A program made the position numbers and the translations under genes. From Paenibacillaceae bacterium UBA6304 (GTDB lineage Bacteria > Bacillota > Bacilli > Paenibacillales > Paenibacillaceae): a stretch of DNA of 22,433 nt. The notes beneath the pieces are model-generated. The model did not search any database and was not told the DNA's origin. It worked only from the letters and a program-made list of their open reading frames with translations. Where the stretch lies: positions 580 through 23,012 of the forward strand of contig DJTQ01000272.1 of the NCBI GenBank assembly GCA_002439285.1, given 5' to 3'. Each line of letters begins with the position of its first letter. Position 1 is the first letter of the stretch. Shown one piece after another: positions 15,012 to 22,262 of the stretch.

Positions 15012-15053
15012 AATGAGGACACCGTGGATATAGAGATAGGAGGGAGCTACGAA

Positions 15054-17198
15054 ATGGGTCGAAAAGTAAGAGTCGGCATCGATGTCGGCGGTACGTTTAC
15101 GGATGCGGTCGTACTGGATAATGAAACGTTTGAAATTATCGAAAAAATGAAAATTCCGACCACTCATCATGATGAGGATGGCGTAGCAAAAGGAATTGTG
15201 CAGATCCTTCAAAGTATTTTGGAGAGCAAAGGAATCGCCCCGGAGGATGTGGCCTTCATCGCCCATGGAACGACGCAGGCGACCAACGCTCTATTGGAAG
15301 GGGATGTCGCCAGAGTCGGCATCCTCGGCATGGGAGCGGGGATGGACGGATTAAGTGCGCGCGGCGAATCCAATCCCGGACAGATCGAACTCGCGCCGGG
15401 CAAGAACCTGCAGACCTACCATACGTATCTGGACTCCAAAAATTTGAAGGATGAAGCCGTCGAGCAAGGATTGCAGGAGTTGCTTGCCCAAGGGGCGGAG
15501 GTCATCGTCGCTTCGGAGGCCTACAGCGTGGATGATCCGACGAGTGAACTGCGCGTCGTCGAAGCGGCGAACCGGCGCGGCGTGTTCGCTACCGGCGGAC
15601 ATGAAATCTCCCAGTTGTACGGCCTGCGGACGCGGACCCGGACGGCAGTAATCAACGCCAGTCTGATTCCCAAGATGATGGAGACGGCCAATATGACCGA
15701 GAAATCGGTCAAGAATGCGAACATTCCGTCGCAGCTGATGATCATGCGCTGCGACGGCGGGGTAATGAGCATCGACGAGGTGCGGAAACGCCCGATTTTG
15801 ACCATGTTGTCAGGGTTAGCTGCCGGTGTGGCGGGAGCGCTGATGTACGAGAAAATATCCGACGGCATCTTTTTTGAAGTAGGCGGAACGAGTGTGGACA
15901 TCTCGGTCATCAAAAACGGCAAGGTTATGATCCAGAATGCGCAGGTTGGTGGACACCGTACTTACCTGCAATCCCTGGATGTCCGGACCTTGGGCATAGC
16001 AGGAGGCAGTATGATCCGCGTGGCGGGCGGCAAGATCGTCGACGTCGGCCCGCGGAGCGCCCATATTGCCGGGAAGGCCTATGAATGTTTTGCGGATCCG
16101 GGTGAATTGAAGAATGCGCAGGTTCTGTTCATCAGTCCGCGCGAAGGTGATGCCCCCGAGTACGCGATTGCTCGAGGAGACAGCGGTAGCGAATTTTCAT
16201 TTACGCTGGCAGGGGCGGCCAACCTACTTGGCTACGTACCGGAAGGGGACTATGCGTACTCCGGCAAGCAAAGCGCGGAATTGGCATGGGATGCTCTGGG
16301 CGCGCACTTGGGAATTTCCGGAGAGTCGGCGGCCCGCCAGGTAATGGACATCGCTATCGAGAAGACGATGAAGACAGTCAATGAGATGATTACCGATTAT
16401 GAGCTGGATCGTTCATTTGTCACTCTGGTCGGCGGAGGCGGCAGCGGGGCCGTCCTGATACCTGCCATGGCCGAGAAAGAGCGGATGAAATGGCAAATCG
16501 CCCAGAATGCACCGTATATCTCGACGATCGGGGTAGCTCTGGCGATGGTTAAGGAGCAGATCGAACGAACGGTCATCAACCCGACCGACGTGGATATTAA
16601 GCGAATTCGCAGCGATGTGATGGATAAGATCGTCCAATCCGGCGCCAGCGAAGAAACCGTAGAAATTACAATAGAGATTGATAACCAGAAGAATATTTTA
16701 CGCGCGATCGCTACCGGCTCAACGGAGCTCCGGTCCAAGGATTTGGGACAGGCAGCCTTAACGGAAGAAGAAATGCGGCAAATTGCCGCAAGCTCCGTGG
16801 ATGCGCCGCTGGAATCAATGGTCCTTGCTGTCCAAACGGGCCGCTGGCATTTGTTCGCCAGCGAACAAATCCGCAAATCCTTTTTTGGTCTGCTGAAGAA
16901 AAAACGCACCTCCGTCAGCGTGGTCGACAGGGAGGGAGTAGTCCGGTTCAAGCAGGCGGGGGTTCATTACGGACAGTTTGCCAAGAAGCAGCGGCACGAC
17001 GCCTTTGTGGCTTTCCTGGATGATCACACGATTTATTCGGACGCGAATGCAACCATCCCGAAGGTATTCTTGTTTTTTCGGGAAAAGATGCTTGATTTGA
17101 CTGGAATGCAGACGAAAGAACAACTGCTGTCCATCTTGGATATGGAGACGGAAATGCTGGGCGAAGAGGAAGTTTGGCTCGCGGTAGCGTATCAATAG
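15054..17198 (+). CDS. Hydantoinase/oxoprolinase family protein (HyuA-like)
   Basis: A 714-residue ATPase-fold protein of the HyuA / 5-oxoprolinase A family. Visible motifs are IDVGGTFTDAV (9-19, phosphate binding), HGTTQATNAL (71-80), VGGTSVD (276-282) and VGGGGSG (459-465), the ASKHA-like nucleotide site. Family members use ATP to activate a cyclic amide or ketone. They normally work with a HyuB subunit, as in hydantoinase, 5-oxoprolinase and acetone carboxylase; none is encoded next to it. After about residue 530 there is a long extra C-terminal region (ending EEEVWLAVAYQ) that I cannot assign. The start is ATG at 15054 with AGGAGGGAG upstream; the GTG at 15024 lacks one. Its partner-free state makes the exact reaction unclear. 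Confidence 0.83.
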   Translation: MGRKVRVGIDVGGTFTDAVVLDNETFEIIEKMKIPTTHHDEDGVAKGIVQILQSILESKGIAPEDVAFIAHGTTQATNALLEGDVARVGILGMGAGMDGLSARGESNPGQIELAPGKNLQTYHTYLDSKNLKDEAVEQGLQELLAQGAEVIVASEAYSVDDPTSELRVVEAANRRGVFATGGHEISQLYGLRTRTRTAVINASLIPKMMETANMTEKSVKNANIPSQLMIMRCDGGVMSIDEVRKRPILTMLSGLAAGVAGALMYEKISDGIFFEVGGTSVDISVIKNGKVMIQNAQVGGHRTYLQSLDVRTLGIAGGSMIRVAGGKIVDVGPRSAHIAGKAYECFADPGELKNAQVLFISPREGDAPEYAIARGDSGSEFSFTLAGAANLLGYVPEGDYAYSGKQSAELAWDALGAHLGISGESAARQVMDIAIEKTMKTVNEMITDYELDRSFVTLVGGGGSGAVLIPAMAEKERMKWQIAQNAPYISTIGVALAMVKEQIERTVINPTDVDIKRIRSDVMDKIVQSGASEETVEITIEIDNQKNILRAIATGSTELRSKDLGQAALTEEEMRQIAASSVDAPLESMVLAVQTGRWHLFASEQIRKSFFGLLKKKRTSVSVVDREGVVRFKQAGVHYGQFAKKQRHDAFVAFLDDHTIYSDANATIPKVFLFFREKMLDLTGMQTKEQLLSILDMETEMLGEEEVWLAVAYQ

Positions 17199-17222
17199 CA
17201 GGGAGTGGAAGGGAGTTGACGG

Positions 17223-17936
17223 GTGACCATGGCGGAGGTTCGGAAAAAGGAACAAGTCTTCGAGATCCGCGGCCTGGGGCTTAGCGATGAGGTGCTGGCT
17301 TTGGCCGAACTGGAACGGGATCCGGTTTTTCATAAAATCGAGCCCGACAAGTACGGATACTATCTGTCCCGTTCATTGGAAATGGGCAGAGAAGCCGCAG
17401 AGCGGTTGAAAGGCCGCGATATCCGTGAGCTTCTTAATGAAGCGGGCGTGAAGTTTAACCTGGCGGCATCGCCCGGTACGGGAGCTTTCAAGGTCGCGCT
17501 TCGTGCCCAGTTGGACTGGAGCGGAAAGGTGCCGAAGATTACCGTATACCGGGAATCCATGCGCCAGCTTCAACTGGCAGCAGAGGCCGCGGAAGGAGCG
17601 CTTGGTCCGGTTACCTTTGACAGAATCGTGGACATCCATCTGGCGCATGAGTACTATCACTTGCTGGAGTATCGCGGCGGACGATTTACGAATGAACTGC
17701 TGGAACCGGTGGAATGCCTGAAAATCGGCCCCTTCCGCAGAACGGCAACGATTTTGCAGAGTAGCGAAATCGCAGCGCATGCCTTTTGCAAAGAACTTCT
17801 CGGCTTACCTTATTTGCCCAGCCTGCTGGATAATATTTACTTGATGCAGATAGGCCAGATGAAAATGGAGCAGTTTACGGGAAATGTGAAAAAGTGGAAA
17901 ACAATTTTGGGCGGGAATGGACTCCATATGCTATAA
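17223..17936 (+). CDS. Unrecognised protein with HEYYH metallopeptidase motif
   Basis: A 237-residue protein with no signal peptide or membrane segment. The sequence HLAHEYYHLLEY contains HExxH (H142, E143, H146), and SSEIAAHAFCKELL supplies a plausible third zinc ligand, E182, 36 residues on. That spacing and the A-x-A-F-x-x-E-L-L helix recall ImmA/IrrE-type gluzincins, though overall I see no family I know. The N-terminal half includes alternating strands (FKVALRAQLDW, PKITVYRESM), as in minimal metalloprotease folds. The start is GTG at 17223 with AAGGGAG 8 nt upstream; an ATG two codons later is the alternative. It lies 24 nt after the HyuA-like gene and 69 nt before the RpiR gene, in the same operon. 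It could process a protein of the pathway or cleave the small-molecule substrate; both are speculative. Confidence 0.75.
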   Translation: MTMAEVRKKEQVFEIRGLGLSDEVLALAELERDPVFHKIEPDKYGYYLSRSLEMGREAAERLKGRDIRELLNEAGVKFNLAASPGTGAFKVALRAQLDWSGKVPKITVYRESMRQLQLAAEAAEGALGPVTFDRIVDIHLAHEYYHLLEYRGGRFTNELLEPVECLKIGPFRRTATILQSSEIAAHAFCKELLGLPYLPSLLDNIYLMQIGQMKMEQFTGNVKKWKTILGGNGLHML

Positions 17937-17937
17937 T
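17929..17937 (+). promoter_or_regulatory. Internal extended -10 promoter for the regulator gene
   Basis: TGC-TATAAT overlaps the last codons of the HExxH gene. The -35 region is weak (TTGGGC with a 19-bp spacer). Transcription would start near 17944, allowing the regulator to be made independently of the main promoter. Confidence 0.5.
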
Positions 17938-17958
17938 AAGTAAATCGTTTATTGCGAT

Positions 17959-17980
17959 AGAACGTTTCTACAGAACGTTT
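17959..17980. promoter_or_regulatory. Direct repeat AGAACGTTT x2, candidate operator
   Basis: AGAACGTTT occurs at 17959-17967 and 17972-17980 (13-bp period); each contains the palindrome AACGTT. The pair lies just downstream of the predicted internal start site and 25 bp before the regulator's ATG, a place suited to autoregulation. It does not resemble the AT-rich repeat at 12191-12231, so both cannot easily be sites for one protein. Confidence 0.4.
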
Positions 17981-18005
17981 TTCCGCAAATGCAGGAGGAC
18001 ATATC

Positions 18006-18863
18006 ATGGCTTCGCAAGTACCCGCGGTGATTGCAAAGATCATTTCGCTTAAACAAAAGTTTACCTATGGTGAGAACCAGATCGCTCAATTTGTGATTCA
18101 CAATTCCGAATTCATCAGCCAACATACAATTACTGCGCTTGCCAATGAAATCGGCGTATCGGAAACAAGCATCAACCGGTTTTGCAAGAAGATCGGATTC
18201 AAGGGCTTCAACGATTTCAAGATCGCCATTGCCCAGGATACGTTTTACCGGGAAATGCAGACGCGGAAAAAAGAACGCCGCGAAATCACGCCCATCGATG
18301 GACTGGCCCTCGATTATAACGAACTGGTCGTCAACACGTCGGCTATGGTTTCCGAGGAAGCGCTGCTGAACGTAGCGGAAATGCTGAAGAAGGCCAGACG
18401 CATTCATGTATTTGGCATCTTCGATTCCTTTCTGCCGGCTATGGCCTTGAAGAACCGTTTGACAATGATCGGAATCAACGCCGAAGCCAGCAATGACAGC
18501 CGGGCGATGAAGATCGCAGCGTCCCAAGCCACGGCGGAGGACATTGTCATCGCGTTTACCCGCTCCGGGGCGACACCGGAAATTATCGATGCCGTTTCCA
18601 CGGCGCAAATGAACCAAGCAAAGACGGTAGCTATCACCTGTTATGACTCGTCCCCGGTCACCGAAGCCGCGGAAACGAATATCATCGTACCTGACAAAAT
18701 GTCGGTCAGCAACAGTGCGATGATGTCGAATCATATTACATTTCTGTTTGTAGTGGATGCCGTCACGAGCCTGCTTATTTCCTCGGACAAATCTTACCTG
18801 AAGAAGAAGCTGGACAGCGAGGGCATTATCTCCAGCCGTCCTTCGGTGACGGATTATTATTGA
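18006..18863 (+). CDS. MurR/RpiR family transcriptional regulator
   Basis: A 285-residue regulator with an N-terminal HTH_6 DNA-binding domain (about 1-77). Its helix-turn-helix is ITALANEIGVSETSINRFCKKIG (42-64), followed by FKGFNDFK. A C-terminal SIS domain (about 125-255) binds phosphosugars or similar ligands in this family; the sequence AFTRSGAT (about 183-190) corresponds to its ligand-binding loop. Such proteins sense a pathway intermediate and act as repressor or activator. It is the last gene of the catabolic unit, has an AGGAGG site before the ATG and is followed by a strong terminator. Most likely it controls this operon. That the ligand is a sugar phosphate should not be assumed, since no sugar enzyme is nearby. 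Confidence 0.92.
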   Translation: MASQVPAVIAKIISLKQKFTYGENQIAQFVIHNSEFISQHTITALANEIGVSETSINRFCKKIGFKGFNDFKIAIAQDTFYREMQTRKKERREITPIDGLALDYNELVVNTSAMVSEEALLNVAEMLKKARRIHVFGIFDSFLPAMALKNRLTMIGINAEASNDSRAMKIAASQATAEDIVIAFTRSGATPEIIDAVSTAQMNQAKTVAITCYDSSPVTEAAETNIIVPDKMSVSNSAMMSNHITFLFVVDAVTSLLISSDKSYLKKKLDSEGIISSRPSVTDYY

Positions 18864-18879
18864 TAGTCAATCTAAAGAA

Positions 18880-18910
18880 GCGGTTTGCCGATGAGGCAAG
18901 CCGTTTTTTT
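18880..18910 (+). terminator. Terminator of the catabolic operon
   Basis: Stem cggtttgcc (18881-18889) with ggcaagccg (18895-18903), followed by seven T. It marks the end of the 12318-18863 unit and separates the following flavoprotein. Confidence 0.93.
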
Positions 18911-18986
18911 ATGCATCCCCGGCTTAGACATAGTACGCTATGGCCAAAATAGGAAGGGGACTTGGTGTATCAGGAGGAGGAAATAC

Positions 18987-20069
18987 ATGAAAGTAGCGAT
19001 TATGGGTGCCGGCTTGTCGGGACTGGCTTGTGCCATCCGCCTGGAGCAGTTGGGAGTATCTCCGGATATCTTTGAGAAGCGCGGAAGTATCGGGGATAGG
19101 TTTGTTAACGGGGAGGTGTTGCTTACGGTGTTCTCGCGACCGGTTCGAGACGAAATCTCGTACTTGGCGGATAAGTATCAAATCTACCTTCATCCGACCG
19201 CGAATATCGGCGAGTTTGTCATTTACTCCGAGCATGAACAAGCGAAGTTGAGCGGACATATGGGATTCTGCAATATACGCGGCCGGCATGAGAATTCTTT
19301 TGAAAGTCAGCTTGCCCGCCAGGTCAAGTCGTCAACCATTCATTTTAATTCGGAACATACCTATGAGGATTTGGTAAAGGAATACACACATGTAATTATG
19401 GCGACAGGCGATGCTGAATATGCAGCCAATATGAAGAACTTCGAAATTGAGCTTACGGTTACGCTTAAAGGGGCTACAGTAGAAGGCGATTTTTCGCGGT
19501 ACCGGGTCATGTGCTGGTTGGATGATCGCTACGCCCCAAAAGGATATGGATATTTGATTCCTTATTCGAAGACAGAGGCTAATATCGTGATCGCTTTCCC
19601 GGACGAGTTGCATCCCGTGCCTGGCAGCACAGATGAGAAATGGAAGATGTTCTTTGAACGCGTAAGTACGGATTTGGGACAAAATTTGAAGGTAACCGAC
19701 CGGTTTGAAGTGAACAACTATATTATAGGGCAGTGTAAAGAGCCTAGAATCGGAAATACGCTTTTTACGGGGAATTGCCTGGGTACGATTATGCCGCTGT
19801 TTGGATTTGGCCAGTTTCCTTCGCTATTGTCGGGCATTTACGCGGCTGAAGAGCTTTGCGGTCTCGGGACATATACCGAATTGACGAAAAAACTGCGTGA
19901 GAGCCACCAAAATTCACTTGTTCTTCGTAAATGGTATGAAAAGATGGATAATTCGCAAAAAGATAAACTTGTTAAAAAAATGAACGGATTTTGGGGAGAA
20001 AGGCTGCTTACCACACAGTTGGATGTGTTAAAAATAGTCACCCGACTTTTGCACTGGGGAGTGAAGTAA
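18987..20069 (+). CDS. FAD/NAD(P)-binding oxidoreductase, substrate unknown
   Basis: A 360-residue protein with an N-terminal Rossmann site MKVAIMGAGLSGLACAIRLE (GAGLSG at 7-12) and a later ATGDAEY segment, as in flavin monooxygenases and geranylgeranyl-reductase-like enzymes. LFTGNCLGTIMPLFGFGQ resembles the third flavin-contact region of that group, and the C-terminal 70 residues are helical and basic. The reaction and substrate are not readable. The start at 18987 has AGGAGGAGG upstream; the longer frame to 18885 runs through the terminator stem. It is separated from the RpiR operon by that terminator, so it is a single-gene unit, with no strong promoter seen and no clear terminator after it. 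Confidence 0.75.
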   Translation: MKVAIMGAGLSGLACAIRLEQLGVSPDIFEKRGSIGDRFVNGEVLLTVFSRPVRDEISYLADKYQIYLHPTANIGEFVIYSEHEQAKLSGHMGFCNIRGRHENSFESQLARQVKSSTIHFNSEHTYEDLVKEYTHVIMATGDAEYAANMKNFEIELTVTLKGATVEGDFSRYRVMCWLDDRYAPKGYGYLIPYSKTEANIVIAFPDELHPVPGSTDEKWKMFFERVSTDLGQNLKVTDRFEVNNYIIGQCKEPRIGNTLFTGNCLGTIMPLFGFGQFPSLLSGIYAAEELCGLGTYTELTKKLRESHQNSLVLRKWYEKMDNSQKDKLVKKMNGFWGERLLTTQLDVLKIVTRLLHWGVK

Positions 20070-20183
20070 TAGAGGTTCAATATTTATATGTCGAAAGAAT
20101 GGCAATTATGTTGAATTGTGAAAGAGTAAGGGGGTAAAGTCACATTTTGTATAGTAATAAATAACCATTTTTGTTGTATATTG

Positions 20184-20212
20184 TTGATCGTTATATAAGT
20201 ATGTCCTATAAT
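20184..20212 (+). promoter_or_regulatory. Near-consensus SigA promoter
   Basis: TTGATC (20184-20189), exactly 17 bp, TATAAT (20207-20212). Predicted start near 20219, about 45 nt before the ATG of the 139-aa protein. Confidence 0.75.
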
Positions 20213-20222
20213 GAGACGTAAG

Positions 20223-20238
20223 CCCTAAGACAATAGGG
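20223..20238 (+). promoter_or_regulatory. Small hairpin in the 5' leader of the 139-aa gene
   Basis: CCCTA (20223-20227) pairs with TAGGG (20234-20238) around a 6-nt loop, directly at the predicted 5' end and 12 nt before the AGGGAGG ribosome site. It may stabilise the transcript 5' end; no riboswitch is implied. Confidence 0.35.
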
Positions 20239-20263
20239 AATTATATGGGAAGGGAGGGTGAAT

Positions 20264-20683
20264 ATGCTGAATACCGATCAGCTTTCACTCGCTAGACAAG
20301 TGGATATAGTTTTTAAAGAGTTGGAAACAGAGCTTGGCGGTATGACATCGGGGACCGTATTCATCCAAATCCGCAATAACGTGATCGGCAAATTCGGGAT
20401 TCGTCATAATCCGATCGCAGGCCGGAATGGCTGTATGTATGATGAAGAAGCCGGGTTATCGGCGAGTCAGAGACAATCTTTTCGTACGATGGCCATTGAA
20501 GCATTAAGATACAAAAAGTACTGGACCCATGGGGAAATCAGCTACGATTTTGCAATCAGGCAGGACATGATTGTAGTTGACGCCATCCTGGAATCTAATT
20601 ACAACATGGCCAATCTGATGATCCAGCGTTATCCGCGAAAGAATCCTAACCATACATACCAAGATGCAGACGTATCTTCCTAA
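20264..20683 (+). CDS. Unrecognised 139-residue soluble protein
   Basis: A soluble alpha/beta protein with no signal peptide or membrane segment that I cannot assign. It opens with an amphipathic helix (LARQVDIVFKELETELGG), then strands (SGTVFIQIRNNVIGKFGIRH), a Cys-containing loop (NGCMYDEEAGLSASQRQSF), a helix and a strand-rich YDFAIRQDMIVVDAILES. The tail is short and hydrophilic. The ATG at 20264 has AGGGAGG 6 nt upstream; the GTG at 20258 touches that site and is rejected. The strong promoter, own leader and terminator region imply a well-expressed single-gene unit. Confidence 0.7.
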   Translation: MLNTDQLSLARQVDIVFKELETELGGMTSGTVFIQIRNNVIGKFGIRHNPIAGRNGCMYDEEAGLSASQRQSFRTMAIEALRYKKYWTHGEISYDFAIRQDMIVVDAILESNYNMANLMIQRYPRKNPNHTYQDADVSS

Positions 20684-20700
20684 TCCTTGAACTCATAATG

Positions 20701-20756
20701 TAAAAGACAGGCGACCTGCTAGCGCAGACCGCCTGTCTCCCTATTAAGCAATAGGG
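20701..20756. terminator. Bidirectional terminator region between the 139-aa gene and SASP gene
   Basis: A strong hairpin pairs agacaggcg (20705-20713) with cgcctgtct (20730-20738); on the minus strand it is followed by TTTTACATT and so ends the SASP transcript. A second hairpin, CCCTATT / AATAGGG (20739-20756), adjoins it. On the plus strand T tracts are weak. Confidence 0.8.
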
Positions 20757-20765
20757 GAAAACCAA

Positions 20766-21002
20766 TTACAGGTTCGAACGACCCGACAATTGCTGCTCTG
20801 CCAATTGTACCAGACGTTTTGTGATATAACCCCCGAGGGAGCCGGTTTCACGAGAAGTGTAGTTCCCGTAGTAACCGTCTTGCGGGATTTGCACGCCCAA
20901 CTCTTGTGCTGCTTCAAATTTCAACTGTTGCAATGCAGCAGTTGCTTGAGGAACCACCAGGTTGTTGGAGCGGCTACCGCGGCCTTGGTTTTGACCTGCC
21001 AT
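20766..21002 (-). CDS. Alpha/beta-type small acid-soluble spore protein
   Basis: A 78-residue SASP, which coats and protects spore DNA in the forespore and is degraded by the GPR protease on germination. Signatures are SNNLVVPQATAAL (12-24), the KFEAAQELGV segment (28-37) that includes the usual GPR cleavage region, and SLGGYITKRLVQLAEQQL (55-72). The N-terminus is Gln/Gly/Arg-rich. The start at 21000-21002 has an AAAGGAGGTGA site; the longer frame to 21074 runs through the SigG promoter. The promoter below gives forespore-specific expression. Confidence 0.96.
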   Translation of the reverse strand: MAGQNQGRGSRSNNLVVPQATAALQQLKFEAAQELGVQIPQDGYYGNYTSRETGSLGGYITKRLVQLAEQQLSGRSNL

Positions 21003-21032
21003 GTTTGTCACCTCCTTTGGCCTTTGTGATGT

Positions 21033-21062
21033 TAGTATGGTTTTCGAGGGACAAAATATTCG
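21033..21062 (-). promoter_or_regulatory. SigG promoter of the SASP gene
   Basis: Read on the minus strand: -35 CGAATA (21057-21062), 17 bp, -10 CATACTA (21033-21039). Both match forespore SigG consensus closely, 30 nt upstream of the SASP start. Confidence 0.85.
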
Positions 21063-21107
21063 GCTTATCGACAAACTATAGCAGTGGTAATTATTGTATT
21101 TCTCCGC

Positions 21108-21150
21108 ACAAAAAGAAAGGAGCCACTTCCCGATAGGGAGATGGCTCCGA
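21108..21150 (-). terminator. Terminator of the aldose epimerase-like gene
   Basis: On the minus strand, ggagccatctccc pairs (with wobbles) with gggaagtggctcc around a short loop, followed by TTTCTTTTTGTG. Confidence 0.85.
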
Positions 21151-21164
21151 GCTATATGATGTAA

Positions 21165-22142
21165 TTAAACTTCTTCTGAAGGATAGATCATATCCAGATT
21201 TATGTTCAGTTCCAGCGTTTGACCCGGCTGAAGATCGATCAGCCCGGTTTCGGAATCCGGAAGTCCTGAATTCGGGGCGTCCGGCAACCAGGTATAAGGT
21301 TCAATGCAGAGGAATTGATCTGTTTCGCCTTTTGTATACAGAACCCAGTGTTTGAAATAGGCCGGATCGGCGGAATAGTGCAACCCATAGCCATCGCTGC
21401 GAATCAATTCAGCCAAGACAGGTTGGGAGCCGATTTTAAACATCGTGTCAAAATTTCTGCCTTTTAAATTAAGGCCGTTGTTTAACGCCGCGAGTTCTCC
21501 TAATGGGGCGGTTTCCCCGGTAGTGATGATTTCCTCATCGGATAAATAAATACCTTCCACCGGAAGCTTTAACGTCCATTGATCAGGCGCGCCGTCAAGG
21601 AGGAACCAAGTGTGAAGTCCCAGACCGAAAGGTGCGGGCCGATCTCCTAAATGGCTTATTCTAAAAGTTTGCTTCAAGGAAGAGCCCTGCAAACGGAGCG
21701 TCATCTCCAGCTTTAAAGGAACCGGAAATTGGCGCATCCAGTTAGAATCATCGCTCGTTATAAACTCCGTGGTAACCGCGCAGCCGTCCTCGTCCTCGTC
21801 GATATCGCTGACACACCACGCCTGAGTACGGTGAAGTCCATGGATGTGATTGTCATTTGCCGTATTGCGATCGAATTGATACTCCTGACCAGCGTACGTA
21901 AAATGTCCTCTGCGGATTCGGCCCGGGGGAATTAACAGGGGAACCCCGAAGTGATAAGGCTTCTGCAGATAGAACTCCAGATCGTCTTCCTCCGGACGGC
22001 GCAGCACGTCACGTTGCTGGGCATGATCCCATATGCTAATGACATTGTTGCCAAGACGGGGTAGCAGTGTGACTTCAAGTTCGCGGCTATGTAAGATATA
22101 CGTATCGTAACCATTCCATTGCCCTTTGGTCACTTTTTTCAT
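21165..22142 (-). CDS. Aldose 1-epimerase family protein
   Basis: A 325-residue cytoplasmic protein with the galactose-mutarotase beta-sandwich pattern. Likely catalytic residues are H101 in NHIHGLHR, H177 in LGLHTWF and E281 in CIEPYTWLPDAP, equivalent to the two histidines and glutamate of GalM. It interconverts alpha and beta anomers of a hexose; which sugar is not shown, and no sugar operon surrounds it, so a broad-range YeaD/YihR-type role is possible. The ATG at 22140-22142 has AAGGAG 7 nt upstream. It is a single-gene unit divergent from the T-box leader. Confidence 0.85.
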   Translation of the reverse strand: MKKVTKGQWNGYDTYILHSRELEVTLLPRLGNNVISIWDHAQQRDVLRRPEEDDLEFYLQKPYHFGVPLLIPPGRIRRGHFTYAGQEYQFDRNTANDNHIHGLHRTQAWCVSDIDEDEDGCAVTTEFITSDDSNWMRQFPVPLKLEMTLRLQGSSLKQTFRISHLGDRPAPFGLGLHTWFLLDGAPDQWTLKLPVEGIYLSDEEIITTGETAPLGELAALNNGLNLKGRNFDTMFKIGSQPVLAELIRSDGYGLHYSADPAYFKHWVLYTKGETDQFLCIEPYTWLPDAPNSGLPDSETGLIDLQPGQTLELNINLDMIYPSEEV

Positions 22143-22226
22143 ATCGTTGCTCCTTTTCCCACATAATAATCGTAACCCTAAGCTTGAGACTATAATAACA
22201 CTTTTTCTCCGGGACGAAAAATGGAT

Positions 22227-22256
22227 TTGACATGGCGGCTTGAAGAACTATATGAT
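22227..22256 (+). promoter_or_regulatory. SigA promoter of the T-box transcript
   Basis: TTGACA (22227-22232), 18 bp, TATGAT (22251-22256). Transcription should start near 22263, just before T-box stem I. Confidence 0.75.
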
Positions 22257-22262
22257 GAACTT

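Noticed and set aside
17223..17936. Toxin-antitoxin or phage ImmA-type immunity system
   Set aside because: Although the HExxH region recalls ImmA/IrrE, there is no Xre-type partner, integrase or phage gene nearby, and the neighbours are metabolic.
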